Notes under the pieces: generated by a model | The model's input: the letters and a program-made list of their open reading frames with translations, nothing else | Database searches by the model: none | Told to the model about the DNA's origin: nothing | Shown here: piece by piece, positions 19,801 to 30,687 of the stretch | How the letters are laid out: each line of letters starts with the position of its first letter | Position numbering within the stretch: the stretch's first letter is position 1 | From: Gordonia zhaorongruii | GTDB lineage: Bacteria > Actinomycetota > Actinomycetes > Mycobacteriales > Mycobacteriaceae | Reading direction: 5' to 3' | Assembly (NCBI RefSeq): GCF_007559005.1 | Contig: NZ_CP041763.1 | Span: forward strand, 2,884,463-2,948,462 | Length of the DNA: 64,000 nt | Translations under genes and position numbers: made by a program

Positions 19801-20777
19801 TTCCCAAGTTCACCGTGGTCGGCGACGACTCCTTCCTCGCCGACGACACGATGGTCGCGTCCTACGAGCTCGGCGGCGGTTGGATGCGCATCGGCGAGGC
19901 CAAGGTCGGCAAGCGCGCATTCCTCGGCAATTCGGGCATGATCGCCCCATCGCGCAAGGTGCCGAAGAACGGTCTCATCGCCGTGCTGTCGGCTGCACCC
20001 GAGAAGGCGAAGAGCGGCTCGAGTTGGCTGGGGAGCCCGCCGGTTCGTCTGCGCCGCACGACGACCGAGACCGACGCGGCGCGGACGTTCGCACCGAGCG
20101 CCGGCGTCAAGATCGCCCGAAGTGTCGTCGAGACCCTGCGTCTGAGTGCCGTGATGGTCTCGTTCCTGATCGGTGTCACGGTTCTGTTCGCGCTGCAGAC
20201 GGCCGCCGACAAGTGGGGAGTCCTCGCGGCCACGCTGTTGAGCGGATTCGTCCTCCTCGCCGCCGGCGCTGCGGCCGGCGCGATCGCCGCGATCGCCAAG
20301 TGGACGGTGGTCGGACCGATCCGTGCGTCCGAGCATCCGTTGTGGAGTTCCTTCGTGTGGCGGAACGAGTTGTCGGACGCGTTCGTCGAGACCGTCGCCG
20401 CACCGTGGTTCGCCAACGCGGCGACCGGCACTCCGGTACTCAACCTGTGGCTTCGCGCCCTGGGGGCGACCATCGGACGCGGCGTGTGGTGCGAGTCGTA
20501 CTGGCTGCCCGAGGCGGACCTCGTGGAGCTGGGCGACGGCGCCTGCGTGCAGCGCGGAACCGTCGTCCAGACGCACCTGTTCCACGATCGGGTGATGGCG
20601 ATCGACACCGTGCGGATCGGCGCCGGTGCCACCCTCGGCCCGCACTGCGTTGCACTGCCCGCATCGGGAATCGGCGAATCGGCGACCATCGGTCCGGCAT
20701 CGCTGGTGATGCGGGGCGATGTGGTGCCCGCCCACACCACGTGGCAGGGCAATCCGATCGCGCCGTGGACCCGGTGA
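16881..20777 (+). CDS. Pls/PosA-family single-module NRPS (epsilon-poly-amino-acid synthetase-like membrane enzyme)
   Basis: 1298 residues from GTG 16881. Domains in order: adenylation domain (residues ~20-495) with FTSGSTGKPKG, VAFDASCEEMWLAW, WNTYGPTEATV, YRSGDIV, DDQVKIGGRRIELGEVD and RTSGKVDRN (core Lys); carrier protein (~515-590) with GGGSLSAAQL, whose Ser should carry phosphopantetheine; then about six membrane segments (~605-630, 650-680, 835-870, 885-915, 1085-1110, 1115-1140) separating three soluble blocks rich in left-handed beta-helix hexapeptides (for example around 720-820, 965-1035 and 1205-1287). There is no condensation or thioesterase domain. This is the layout of Streptomyces epsilon-poly-L-lysine synthetase Pls, which joins one amino acid into a chain at the membrane. 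The substrate cannot be read with confidence. An M1 peptidase gene follows by 103 bp. Confidence 0.85.
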   Translation: MAIPAEYLLGDRAPAGRTLCDILTATARRHPDATAIDDGDHVITYSELVALVRRVSGRLSAIGVGRGHRVGIRMPSGDRNLYIAILATLWSGAAYVPVDADDPDERAKLVFGEADVDAVIDAAGVHRRTDREPTPPKAPDEMSAVGASPATMTDDAWIIFTSGSTGKPKGVAVTHRNAAAFVDAEAALFLQNEPLGPGDRVLAGLSVAFDASCEEMWLAWRSGACLVPAPRALVRSGMDLGPWLVKRDINVVSTVPTLASLWPAEAIEAVRLLIFGGEACPPELSDRLATDDREVWNTYGPTEATVVACAAPLRRGEPVRIGLPLIGWDLAVVDSDGVPVAEGQSGELVIGGVGLARYLDPVKDTEKYAPAPTLGWDRAYRSGDIVKLEQAGLLFVGRADDQVKIGGRRIELGEVDNALQNLPGVSGAAAAVRKTGTGTQILVGYLASADPGFDTAAASAMLREELPAALVPRLVLMPELPTRTSGKVDRNALPWPVAGTDSGDRDGASDLSATESWLAQRWADVLGASVTSSKADFFAEGGGSLSAAQLVTAVRARYPEITVADLYDHPRLGSLAEMLDALDPSAAVEPRHVKPVPASTGIVQAIASIPLAILTGVQWVTWLGVGNNLARGAADSLGYEAPWLVHVNWWALLLAFLVFVTPHGRMVIAAGGARLLLAGVAPGRHPRGGSVHIRLWIAERLMMASGAHNLSGAPWMPSLARALGATIGKDVDLHTLPPVTGMLRIGDGAAIEPEVDLAGWWLDGDVLHIGEITVKPGATVGARSTLLPGAVIGRDAIVEPGSAVIGKVKARQRWGGSPAAKLGKAKRAWPSERPRSSRWWVGVYAFTALIISGIPLVSIAAGLAVAGTWALSAGRLCDAALRTAALSPVGALVAMAVFALLTLIVVRLASIRMDAGTHPVRSRIGWQVWMTERMMDSSRTYLFPLYASLLTPWWFRALGASIGRGTEISTALVIPKFTVVGDDSFLADDTMVASYELGGGWMRIGEAKVGKRAFLGNSGMIAPSRKVPKNGLIAVLSAAPEKAKSGSSWLGSPPVRLRRTTTETDAARTFAPSAGVKIARSVVETLRLSAVMVSFLIGVTVLFALQTAADKWGVLAATLLSGFVLLAAGAAAGAIAAIAKWTVVGPIRASEHPLWSSFVWRNELSDAFVETVAAPWFANAATGTPVLNLWLRALGATIGRGVWCESYWLPEADLVELGDGACVQRGTVVQTHLFHDRVMAIDTVRIGAGATLGPHCVALPASGIGESATIGPASLVMRGDVVPAHTTWQGNPIAPWTR

Positions 20778-20880
20778 GCAGGTTCCGGATCTGCCACAGT
20801 CAGCCACTCGCGGTGCCCGCGGCCGGCCCAGGCCCCGCCGGTAGGGTGATCCGCATAACGCTGCAACAGACGGAGAGGTA

Positions 20881-22239
20881 GTGCCGAACAAGCGAAGAAC
20901 GCAGGAACCGACGCTGACAGGCGGGTACCACGAACTCGATTCGTACCTGCCGCGCAGCGGCAACCTCGGCTACCGCATCTCCCGGTACGACCTGGTGATC
21001 GATTACCGGGTAGCGAGCAACCGGCTGACCGCCACCGCGACGATCACCGCCACGTCCTATCAGCAGCTGACCCGCTTCGGCCTCGACCTGGCAGGGTCGA
21101 TGCGCGTGGATCGGGTCACCATGAACGGCAAACGGTCCCGCCATTCGCACCGCTCCGGGAAGCTCTCGGTCACGCCGGCCTCGCCGATCCCGCCGGGCGG
21201 CGCGATGACCGTGGTCGTCCGCTACGGCGGCTCGCCGCGTCCGGTTCGCAGCCAGTGGGGCACGGTCGGTTGGGAAGAACTCGAGGACGGCGCTCTGTGC
21301 GCCAACCAGCCCAACGGCGCACCGTCGTGGTTCCCCTGCGACGACCACCCGGAGGCCAAGGCCCCGTTCCACATCGAGATCACCACCGACAACCCGTACT
21401 ACGCCCTCGCGAACGGTCGCCTGGAGTCGACGAAGCGACGCGGATCGCAGACGACGTGGGTATACGACCAGGTGGAGCCGATGTCGACCTATCTGGCGTC
21501 CATCCAGATCGGACAGTACGAGCACCGCACCCTCGCTCGTGGGCCGGTTCCGGTGCACGCCCTGCTGCCATCACGCCTGTCCGACGAGTTCGACGTGAGC
21601 TTCCAGCGGCAGGTGCAGATGGTCGAGGCGTTCACCGAGATGTTCGGCCCGTACCCCTTCTCCCAGTACACCGCGGTCGTCACCGACGACGAACTGGAGA
21701 TACCGCTCGAGGCCGAGACCTTCTCGACCTTCGGTGCGAACCACTGCGACGGCACCCAGGATCACGAGCGCCTCATCGCCCACGAACTCGCACACCAGTG
21801 GTTCGGGAACTCGGTGACGTGCGCCCGCTGGCGCGACATCTGGCTGCACGAGGGCTTCGCCTGCTACTCCGAATGGCTCTGGAGTCAGCACAGCGGCGGC
21901 CGTTCGGCAGACGAGTGGGCTCACCACTACTACGACAAACTGGCAGATGACCCGAGCTCTCAGGTGCTGGCCGATCCGGGCCCCGAGGAGATGTTCGACG
22001 ACTGGTTGTACAAGCGCGGCGCGATCACCCTGCACGCGCTCCGGCTGCGTCTCGGCGACGGCGAGTTCTTCGCGCTGTTGCAGCGGTGGACCGACAAGTA
22101 CCGCTACCAGGCGGCGACCACCGAGGACTTCATCGCGCTGGCGAGCACCTTCTCGACCGACTCGCTGGGCGACATCTGGCAGGACTGGCTGTACTCGTCC
22201 GAGCTTCCGTCGTTTCCGACGATGCGCCCCAACCGCTGA
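20881..22239 (+). CDS. M1-family zinc metallopeptidase
   Basis: 452 residues from GTG 20881, with GGAGAG upstream. It keeps the M1 aminopeptidase core: a beta-rich N-terminal domain (about 1-215), the substrate N-terminus-binding region replaced by EIPLEAETFSTFG, the zinc site HELAHQWFGNSVT with the second ligand in WLHEGFACYSEW (HExxH-x18-E), and a short C-terminal region ending at about 450, so the large C-terminal domain of PepN is absent. No signal peptide is seen. It lies directly after the Pls-type gene. Known epsilon-poly-lysine-degrading enzymes are zinc aminopeptidases, so processing of the Pls product is a reasonable but unproven role; general peptide turnover is the alternative. 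Confidence 0.85.
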   Translation: MPNKRRTQEPTLTGGYHELDSYLPRSGNLGYRISRYDLVIDYRVASNRLTATATITATSYQQLTRFGLDLAGSMRVDRVTMNGKRSRHSHRSGKLSVTPASPIPPGGAMTVVVRYGGSPRPVRSQWGTVGWEELEDGALCANQPNGAPSWFPCDDHPEAKAPFHIEITTDNPYYALANGRLESTKRRGSQTTWVYDQVEPMSTYLASIQIGQYEHRTLARGPVPVHALLPSRLSDEFDVSFQRQVQMVEAFTEMFGPYPFSQYTAVVTDDELEIPLEAETFSTFGANHCDGTQDHERLIAHELAHQWFGNSVTCARWRDIWLHEGFACYSEWLWSQHSGGRSADEWAHHYYDKLADDPSSQVLADPGPEEMFDDWLYKRGAITLHALRLRLGDGEFFALLQRWTDKYRYQAATTEDFIALASTFSTDSLGDIWQDWLYSSELPSFPTMRPNR

Positions 22240-22246
22240 CCGCGGC

Positions 22247-24848
<2,602 letters not shown>

Positions 24849-24858
24849 TCGGATTCTC

Positions 24859-25878
24859 ATGCGTGTTCTCGTCACCGGCGGTGCCGGCTACATCGGCTCC
24901 CACACCGTTCTGCAGTTACTCGCCGCGGGACACGATGTGGTGGTCGCCGACGACTTCAGCAACGCCAAGGCGAGCATCATCGGCCGCCTGGTGAACCTCT
25001 CGAGCAAGCAGATCACCGTCTACACGGTGGACCTGACCGACGAGATCGCAACCGAGCACGTCTTCGCCTCCGAGGAGATCGACGCGGTCATCCACTTCGC
25101 CGGGTTCAAGGCGGTCGGCGAGTCGGTAGCGAAGCCCCTCTCCTACTACCGCAACAACATCGACACCGCCTTCTCCGTTCTCAAGGCGATGGACGCGCAC
25201 GGCGTCCGGCAGTTCGTGTTCTCCTCGTCGGCCACCGTGTACGGCGAGAATCCGGTCCGAGAGCGCACCGAGGACATGCCGACCTCGGCCACGAATCCGT
25301 ACGGCTGGACCAAGGTGATGATCGAGCAGATTCTGCGCGATCTCGCCGAGGCCGATGAATCGTGGCGCATCGCGATCCTGCGCTACTTCAATCCGGTCGG
25401 TGCACACGTCAGCGGCGACATCGGAGAGGATCCCACCGGGATCCCCAACAACCTGATGCCGTTCGTCGCACAGGTCGCGGTGGGTCGGCGCGACAAGCTG
25501 CAGGTCTTCGGCGACGATTACGACACCCCGGACGGCACCGGCGTCCGGGACTACATCCACGTGGAGGATCTGGCCGCCGGGCATGTCGCGGCACTCGACC
25601 GGATCGGCACCACCGACCAACCGCTCTCGGTCTGGAATCTGGGGTCGGGTCAGGCCAATTCGGTGCTCGAGGTGATCGCGGCCTTCGAACGCGCCAGCGG
25701 TCGCGACATCCCCTATGCGGTCGCACCGCGTCGGTCGGGCGACCTGCCCGCCTACTGGGCCGATCCGTCCAAGGCCAACCGGGAACTCGGATGGGAGGCC
25801 ACCCGCACGATCGACGACATGTGCGTCGATACCTGGCGGTGGCAGTCGCAGAACCCTGACGGCTTCCCCGACCTCTGA
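24859..25878 (+). CDS. galE: UDP-glucose 4-epimerase GalE
   Basis: 339 residues. [67 protein letters not shown] (Tyr-x3-Lys), RYFNPVGAHVSGDIGEDP, DTPDGTGVRDYIHVEDLAAGH and the C-terminal ANRELGWEATRTIDDM are the standard GalE landmarks. It interconverts UDP-glucose and UDP-galactose, providing galactose (and, through the mutase, galactofuranose) for arabinogalactan. It shares an operon with rmlB. Mtb Rv3634c is the comparable gene. Confidence 0.95.
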   Translation: MRVLVTGGAGYIGSHTVLQLLAAGHDVVVADDFSNAKASIIGRLVNLSSKQITVYTVDLTDEIATEHVFASEEIDAVIHFAGFKAVGESVAKPLSYYRNNIDTAFSVLKAMDAHGVRQFVFSSSATVYGENPVRERTEDMPTSATNPYGWTKVMIEQILRDLAEADESWRIAILRYFNPVGAHVSGDIGEDPTGIPNNLMPFVAQVAVGRRDKLQVFGDDYDTPDGTGVRDYIHVEDLAAGHVAALDRIGTTDQPLSVWNLGSGQANSVLEVIAAFERASGRDIPYAVAPRRSGDLPAYWADPSKANRELGWEATRTIDDMCVDTWRWQSQNPDGFPDL

Positions 25879-25912
25879 CGCGCAGGTGGCCGCGCGCTTC
25901 TCGCCGGACAGG

Positions 25913-27229
25913 TCACCTCTGGGAGGTCATCTCACGGGTGTCCTCGGATTCCGCTGAACGCTGCTCGAGATCCACCTCGGTGACGCGGGCAGGACGCAGT
26001 GTCTGCGGGCCGGCCTTGCGTGTGCGGTTGCCGACGACGACCACGATCACCGCGAGCAGAGCCATGGCGACGCCGAATCCGAACATCTCCGCATAGGAGA
26101 CCGACGGGAAGCTCTCCATGATCCCCGCCATGATCGCCGGTGACGCGAATCCCAGGTAGGTGAGGCTGTAGAAGACGGCGGTCAGGCCCGCCAGGTCGCG
26201 CGGCTTCGCGATGCGCTGGACCTCGAGCAACCCCGAGATGAGCGCCATTCCGTACCCGCATCCGAGCACCGCAGCCGCGACCAAGGCGATGGGGACCGTG
26301 AGCATCGCAGCCGCAGCGATCGACAGCCCGAGTCCGGCCATCACCAGTACCAGCGCGACGACCATCGTGCGCGGCGTGCCGGGCTTGTCGATGCGCTTAC
26401 CGAGCGTCTGGATGAAGAACCCGGAGGCCAGGCCCGCGACGCAGCACAGTCCGGCGAAAGCGATCGACCAGTCCGAAGTCCGATCGGTCATGAAGGCCGG
26501 AATCACCGCGTAGGCGACGGCGCAGGCGCCGAACACCCAAGGCGCCACCGGCGCCACCATCACCCAGAAACGCGGATGCCGCGCCGAACGGATCCGAAGA
26601 TCTCCGCGCAGACTGAAATCGCCGTCCGGCTTGGCAGCCAGCGATTCCGGTGTTCGCAGGATCGCTCCGAAGGCGACCACGGCGAGGATGATGTTGATCA
26701 GATACGAGAGTTGGTTCGGCCAGGGCGCCCACTGAGCGAGCACGGCCGCGACGCCGGCGCCGACGCCGAACCCGGCAGTCAGACTGAGGGCCGCTCGGCG
26801 GGCGCCTGCGGTCACTCCTGCCCCGTCGCGATCCGACAGTTCCTTGATCCAGCTGCCGCCGACGGCCATCGCCAAACCCAACGCGATGCCGCTGAGAACT
26901 CGGCCGACGACCAGGAGCGGAACCGCGTCGGCCCCGAGGGCCAGGAACACCGATCCGGCGGCGGCGATGAGCGGTGACGGGAGCATCAACGGACGCCTGC
27001 CGAAGCGGTCCGAGAGCGGTCCGCCGATGAGCAGCGCCGGGACGATGCCGAGTACGTACGTGAACAACAGGATGTCGACGACGACCGGCGAGATCCCGTT
27101 CGATGTCCGGTACATGACGAGCAGCGGTGTGAATTGATTTCCGCCCCAGGCCGCGGCGAACACGGCGAGGGACACTGCGACCCAGCCGAAGAACCGGCTG
27201 CTCGCAGGGGCGGTGGTTGTCGTGGTCAT
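25913..27229 (-). CDS. MFS transporter
   Basis: 438 residues with about 12 hydrophobic segments. The cytoplasmic loop between segments 2 and 3 has GGPLSDRFGRRPLMLP, the MFS signature, and GRVLSGIALGLAMAVGGSWIKEL follows. Substrate is unknown; the general shape fits a small-molecule or drug exporter or an organic-acid importer. Its start overlaps the stop of the GntR regulator in ATGA, so transporter and regulator are co-transcribed and the regulator most likely responds to the transported compound. Confidence 0.88.
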   Translation of the reverse strand: MTTTTTAPASSRFFGWVAVSLAVFAAAWGGNQFTPLLVMYRTSNGISPVVVDILLFTYVLGIVPALLIGGPLSDRFGRRPLMLPSPLIAAAGSVFLALGADAVPLLVVGRVLSGIALGLAMAVGGSWIKELSDRDGAGVTAGARRAALSLTAGFGVGAGVAAVLAQWAPWPNQLSYLINIILAVVAFGAILRTPESLAAKPDGDFSLRGDLRIRSARHPRFWVMVAPVAPWVFGACAVAYAVIPAFMTDRTSDWSIAFAGLCCVAGLASGFFIQTLGKRIDKPGTPRTMVVALVLVMAGLGLSIAAAAMLTVPIALVAAAVLGCGYGMALISGLLEVQRIAKPRDLAGLTAVFYSLTYLGFASPAIMAGIMESFPSVSYAEMFGFGVAMALLAVIVVVVGNRTRKAGPQTLRPARVTEVDLEQRSAESEDTREMTSQR

Positions 27230-27870
27230 CGCGGACCTCCGGGAATCTCGTGCACACCGGTCAGGTGATCGGTGAGCAGGCGCTCGAATGCGTCGGCATC
27301 ACCGTCGGCGACTGCCCGTGCGAGCGCTGCGTGATCGTCGAGGATGCGTTCGGCGACGGTCCGGCTCCGGTGGAGCCGAGCGGTGGTCATGCGCCGTTGC
27401 CGCTCCCCGAGCGAAATGTAGAAGTCGCCGAGGATCGCGTTGTCGCCCGCCGCCACGATGTGCTGGTGGAACTCGGCATCCAGTCGTGCGAACTCGGCCG
27501 TGTCCACGGGATCCACGGCACGGTGCGCGCCGACGTTCTCGTCGAGACGTGCGGTCAGGTCGACCGCCGAATCGGGACGGGCGACGACACTCCGGACCGC
27601 GTGCGTCTCCACGAGCACGCGGGCGTCGATCACCTCCCGTCCCTCGCTCTCGGCGACGGGCACGATGAGCGCACCGCGTTTCGGATACAGCCGCATCCAG
27701 CCTTCGGCCGACAGCCGCAGGAACGCCTCGCGCACCGGCGTGCGGCTCACGTCGCAGCGCTCGGCGATCTCACCTTCGCTGATCAGTTCACCTCCGGGAA
27801 GTCCGCTGCTGAGGATCAGTTCCTTCACTTCCGCGTACACCCGGTCGGCGGCTGAATACGTCATAGACAC
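27226..27870 (-). CDS. GntR-family regulator (FadR/FCD subfamily)
   Basis: 214 residues. N-terminal winged helix: DRVYAEVKELILSSGLPGGELISEGEIAERCDVSRTPVREAFLRLSAEGW, here given in the short parts SEGEIAERCDVSRTPVREA and the wing MRLYPKRGALIV. The C-terminal helical FCD domain has FARLDAEFHQHIVAAGDN and DDHAALARAVADGDADAFE, which usually binds a metal and a carboxylate. It overlaps the MFS gene by 4 bp. GTG 27870 is chosen because TAAGGT (27878-27883, minus) sits 7 nt before it; ATG 27864 is the alternative. It probably represses its own operon. Confidence 0.87.
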   Translation of the reverse strand: MSMTYSAADRVYAEVKELILSSGLPGGELISEGEIAERCDVSRTPVREAFLRLSAEGWMRLYPKRGALIVPVAESEGREVIDARVLVETHAVRSVVARPDSAVDLTARLDENVGAHRAVDPVDTAEFARLDAEFHQHIVAAGDNAILGDFYISLGERQRRMTTARLHRSRTVAERILDDHAALARAVADGDADAFERLLTDHLTGVHEIPGGPR

Positions 27871-28183
27871 AAGACGTACCTTACGCTCGCCTCCCGGTCG
27901 GCCGACAATCGGACATCCGCCACGGACCGCCGTGGACCCCTCTGCGACCGCTCGCGCACCCACGGTGGCAGAATTCGACGCACTTCCCCTGCGAGACGAG
28001 ACCCGTCCGCACGGCGATCGTCGTCAGCAGTGCGCGAGCCACCTATTCGCGACGCGATGCGATCCATACCGTCCCGATATCAACGACGACTACCTGCACT
28101 TTCCCCGCCAACGGGAATATCGTGGAGCCAGACCGTCGAACCGAGCAGATCCGGCGCAGTACCGGGTCCCCTAGGAGTTGAGT
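27871..28183. promoter_or_regulatory. Divergent intergenic region, gntR / malic enzyme
   Basis: 313 bp without an ORF I can support. On the minus strand TAAGGT (27878-27883), with TTGTCG about 19 bp upstream (27903-27908), gives a leaderless promoter for the GntR gene. On the plus strand AGGAG at 28173-28177 is the ribosome-binding site of the malic enzyme, which decides its start at GTG 28184 over TTG 28178. No clear operator was found. Confidence 0.45.
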
Positions 28184-29386
28184 GTGACCAGCACCCCAGA
28201 AGACCGCACCTCGTCGACGCCGACCGGGCAGCCGATCACCGACGAGGAGATCTTCGCCGCTCACGAGAGCGGGAAGCTGTCCGTTGAGTTGCGCGCACCC
28301 ATCGACACTCAACGCGACCTGTCGATCGCGTACACACCCGGCGTCGCCCAGGTCTCGCGCGCCATCGCCCGTGAGCGCGACCTGGTCGACAAGTACACCT
28401 GGACGGACCGTCTGGTCGCCGTCGTCTCGGACGGCACCGCGGTACTCGGCCTCGGCGACGTGGGACCGCGCGCCTCGCTCCCCGTGATGGAGGGCAAGTC
28501 GGCGTTGTTCCGGGCGTTCGCGGGCCTGAACTCGATTCCGCTCGTGCTCGACACCACCGACCCGGACGAGATCGTGGAGACCCTCACCCGACTGCGCCCC
28601 AGTTTCGGTGCGGTGAACCTGGAGGACATCTCGGCGCCGCGCTGCTTCGAGATCGAGCGCCGCGTCATCGAGGCTCTCGACTGCCCGGTGATGCACGACG
28701 ACCAGCACGGAACCGCTATCGTCGTGCTCGCCGCGCTGAAAGGCGCGTTGAAGCACCTCGGCAAGGACATCGTGACCCTCAAGGTCGTCATCTCCGGTGC
28801 CGGAGCTGCCGGTGTCGCGTGCGCAAAGATTCTGCACGCTGCCGGAGTACCGGACATCGTCGTCCTCGACTCCAAGGGGGTCATCGGCACGCACCGTGAC
28901 GACCTGAACGAGTTCAAGACCGACCTCGCTTCCTGGAGCAACCCCCGAGGCCTGGCCGGCGGGGGCCCGGAAGCCCTCCAGGGCGCGGATGTGTTCATCG
29001 GAGTCTCCGCGGGCACCATCGCCGAGGAGTGCGTCGCGGACATGAACGACGACGCGGTCGTGTTCGCCCTGTCCAACCCCGACCCGGAGATCCACCCGGA
29101 CGTCGCCGCCAAGCACGCGGCCGTCGTCGCTACCGGTCGCAGCGACTTCCCGAACCAGATCAACAACGTGCTCGCGTTCCCCGGAGTCTTCGCCGGCGCA
29201 CTCGACGCCGACGCCAGCCGCATCACCGAGGGCATGAAACTGGCGGCCGCCGAGGCGATCCTCGGCGTCGTCGGCGACGACCTGGCCGCGGACCATATCG
29301 TGCCGAGCCCGCTCGACAGCCGAGTCGCCCCTGCTGTCCGGCAGGCCGTAGCCGACGCCGCTCGCGCAGACGGCGTCGCCCGCTAG
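28184..29386 (+). CDS. NAD(P)-dependent malic enzyme
   Basis: 400 residues, the size of the short bacterial malic enzymes that lack a phosphotransacetylase-like tail. Landmarks: SIAYTPGVAQVSRAIA (catalytic Tyr), VSDGTAVLGLGDVGPRASLPVMEGKSALF (Lys), NLEDISAPRCFEIE (metal Glu/Asp), VMHDDQHGTAIVVLAAL (metal Asp), VISGAGAAGVACAKIL (nucleotide-binding) and FALSNPDPEIHPD. It decarboxylates malate to pyruvate. Mtb Mez is a longer form, so this is a different subfamily. GTG 28184 is chosen from its position 6 nt after AGGAG. Confidence 0.93.
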   Translation: MTSTPEDRTSSTPTGQPITDEEIFAAHESGKLSVELRAPIDTQRDLSIAYTPGVAQVSRAIARERDLVDKYTWTDRLVAVVSDGTAVLGLGDVGPRASLPVMEGKSALFRAFAGLNSIPLVLDTTDPDEIVETLTRLRPSFGAVNLEDISAPRCFEIERRVIEALDCPVMHDDQHGTAIVVLAALKGALKHLGKDIVTLKVVISGAGAAGVACAKILHAAGVPDIVVLDSKGVIGTHRDDLNEFKTDLASWSNPRGLAGGGPEALQGADVFIGVSAGTIAEECVADMNDDAVVFALSNPDPEIHPDVAAKHAAVVATGRSDFPNQINNVLAFPGVFAGALDADASRITEGMKLAAAEAILGVVGDDLAADHIVPSPLDSRVAPAVRQAVADAARADGVAR

Positions 29387-29409
29387 AAGCCGTCCTCGAC
29401 GCCCCTCTC

Positions 29410-29535
29410 GGTGGTTGAGAACGCTCGCCCCCTCGATGGTTGAGCAAGCGAAGCGCGTCGAAACCACGCCGCTCGAATCCGCGCCAGGTTTCGACACGCA
29501 GCTTCGGCTAGCGCCTCAGCTGCGGCTCAACCACC
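29410..29535. repeat. Intergenic inverted-repeat element (ggttgagc...gctcaacc type)
   Basis: The 212-bp gap 29387-29598 holds GGTGGTTGAG near 29410 and a second copy TGGTTGAGC at about 29437, followed by CGCGTCGAAACC, then GGTTTCGACACGC near 29488 and GGCTCAACCACC at about 29524. The outer and inner parts are mutual reverse complements, giving a long interrupted hairpin. Elements with these ends are common between genes in Gordonia-type genomes; I recall the pattern but cannot count copies here. It could act as a terminator or as a non-autonomous mobile repeat. Confidence 0.6.
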
Positions 29536-29598
29536 GATAGGGCTGGGCGATAGGGCTAGTCGGGGTGCGATCACCGCCGGTGGCGCACACTGGACGGC

Positions 29599-30456
29599 AT
29601 GGGACTGTGGCATGGCGACGACCTCGACCTGACCGCCTACTTCGCGCGGATCGGGTTCACCGGCCGACCGGAACCCACTCCCGCGACACTGCGCGACATG
29701 CACCGCGCGCATACGACGTCGATCCCGTTCGAGAACCTCGAGATCATGCTCGGACGAGACGTGCCGCTCGACCTGGACTCCTTGCAGCGCAAGCTCGTCC
29801 GGTCGGCACGCGGCGGCTACTGCTTCGAGCATGCCGCCCTCTTCGCCGCAGCGCTCGAGCGCATCGGATTCCGATTCACCGCGTTGACGGCCCGCGTCAC
29901 ACTCGGTGGTGACCCGGTCACCCGGCCGGCCACCCATGCATTGCTCGTCGTCGAGTTCGACGACGGCGCCAGGTTTCTCTGCGACGTCGGTTTCGGTCGG
30001 GGCCCACTGGAGCCGATCGAGTTGGTCGCCGGTCCCGAACACGATCAGTCCGGTTGGCGTTTTCGCCTGTCAGCGTCACCGACTGACGACCTCTTCCGCA
30101 CCGAGAGCTGGATTCTGTGGCAGCACGACGGCGAGTGGATCGATCGCCACACGTTCACGCTGAATCCGCAGTTCCCGATCGACTTCCACGTCGGCAACCA
30201 CTTCGTCCACACCTCCTCGAGTTCGCCGTTCACCAAGCGGCCGTTCGTCCAGCGGTTCACCGAATCCGAGCACCGCACGCTGGACGGCACCACGCTCACC
30301 ACGACCACCCCCGACGGCGGACGCGCCGTCCACGAGTCGAGCCCCGAGGATCTTCCCCAACTCCTCGCAGACGTGTTCGCCATCGAACTGGACGCGACCG
30401 ACAGCAGCACTCTGGCCGCGACGGAGTCGGCCCGCCAGGCTGCGGCCACCGCATGA
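29599..30456 (+). CDS. nat: Arylamine N-acetyltransferase
   Basis: 285 residues. The Cys-His-Asp triad is in place: ARGGYCFEHAALFAAAL (Cys), PATHALLVVEFDDG (His) and FLCDVGFGRGPLEP (Asp). It begins LDLTAYFARIGFTGRPEPT and has TTSIPFENLEI, as in Mtb NAT (Rv3566c). The enzyme moves the acetyl (or propionyl) group of CoA to arylamines and hydrazines such as isoniazid; in mycobacteria it is linked to sterol-derived acyl-CoA. It is a single gene here, followed by a tRNA. Confidence 0.95.
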   Translation: MGLWHGDDLDLTAYFARIGFTGRPEPTPATLRDMHRAHTTSIPFENLEIMLGRDVPLDLDSLQRKLVRSARGGYCFEHAALFAAALERIGFRFTALTARVTLGGDPVTRPATHALLVVEFDDGARFLCDVGFGRGPLEPIELVAGPEHDQSGWRFRLSASPTDDLFRTESWILWQHDGEWIDRHTFTLNPQFPIDFHVGNHFVHTSSSSPFTKRPFVQRFTESEHRTLDGTTLTTTTPDGGRAVHESSPEDLPQLLADVFAIELDATDSSTLAATESARQAAATA

Positions 30457-30522
30457 ACCACCCCGTTTTGCTCCCAGACCCCGGCACTCGGTAGCATCAT
30501 CTCCGCTGTCGTGAGACGGCAC

Positions 30523-30598
30523 GCCGCCTTAGCTCAGTCGGTAGAGCGATTCACTCGTAATGAATAGGTCAGCGGTTCGATTCCGCTAGGCGGCTCCA
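30523..30598 (+). tRNA. tRNA-Thr (anticodon CGT)
   Basis: A full cloverleaf can be folded: acceptor GCCGCCT / AGGCGGC, D arm GCTC...GAGC, anticodon stem ATTCA / TGAAT around loop CTCGTAA (anticodon CGT, reads ACG), a short variable loop, and T arm AGCGG-TTCGATT-CCGCT. The 3' CCA is encoded (30596-30598). A strong hairpin terminator follows 12 nt later. Confidence 0.97.
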
Positions 30599-30610
30599 GA
30601 GATCACGGTC

Positions 30611-30645
30611 GAAGGCCGGTCTTCCACTCAGGGAGACCGGCCTTC
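30611..30645 (+). terminator. Terminator hairpin after tRNA-Thr
   Basis: GAAGGCCGGTCT (30611-30622) pairs perfectly with AGACCGGCCTTC (30634-30645) around an 11-nt loop. No long T-run follows, as is usual in high-GC actinobacteria. It ends the tRNA transcript. Confidence 0.85.
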
Positions 30646-30687
30646 GTCATCGGTAACCGCCCGTCGGCCTCTCCACACCCTCGAACC

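Noticed and set aside
28043-29497. Open frame of 484 codons on the minus strand
   Set aside because: Antisense to the malic enzyme, whose motifs are complete. The sequence has no recognisable domain and runs through the intergenic repeat.
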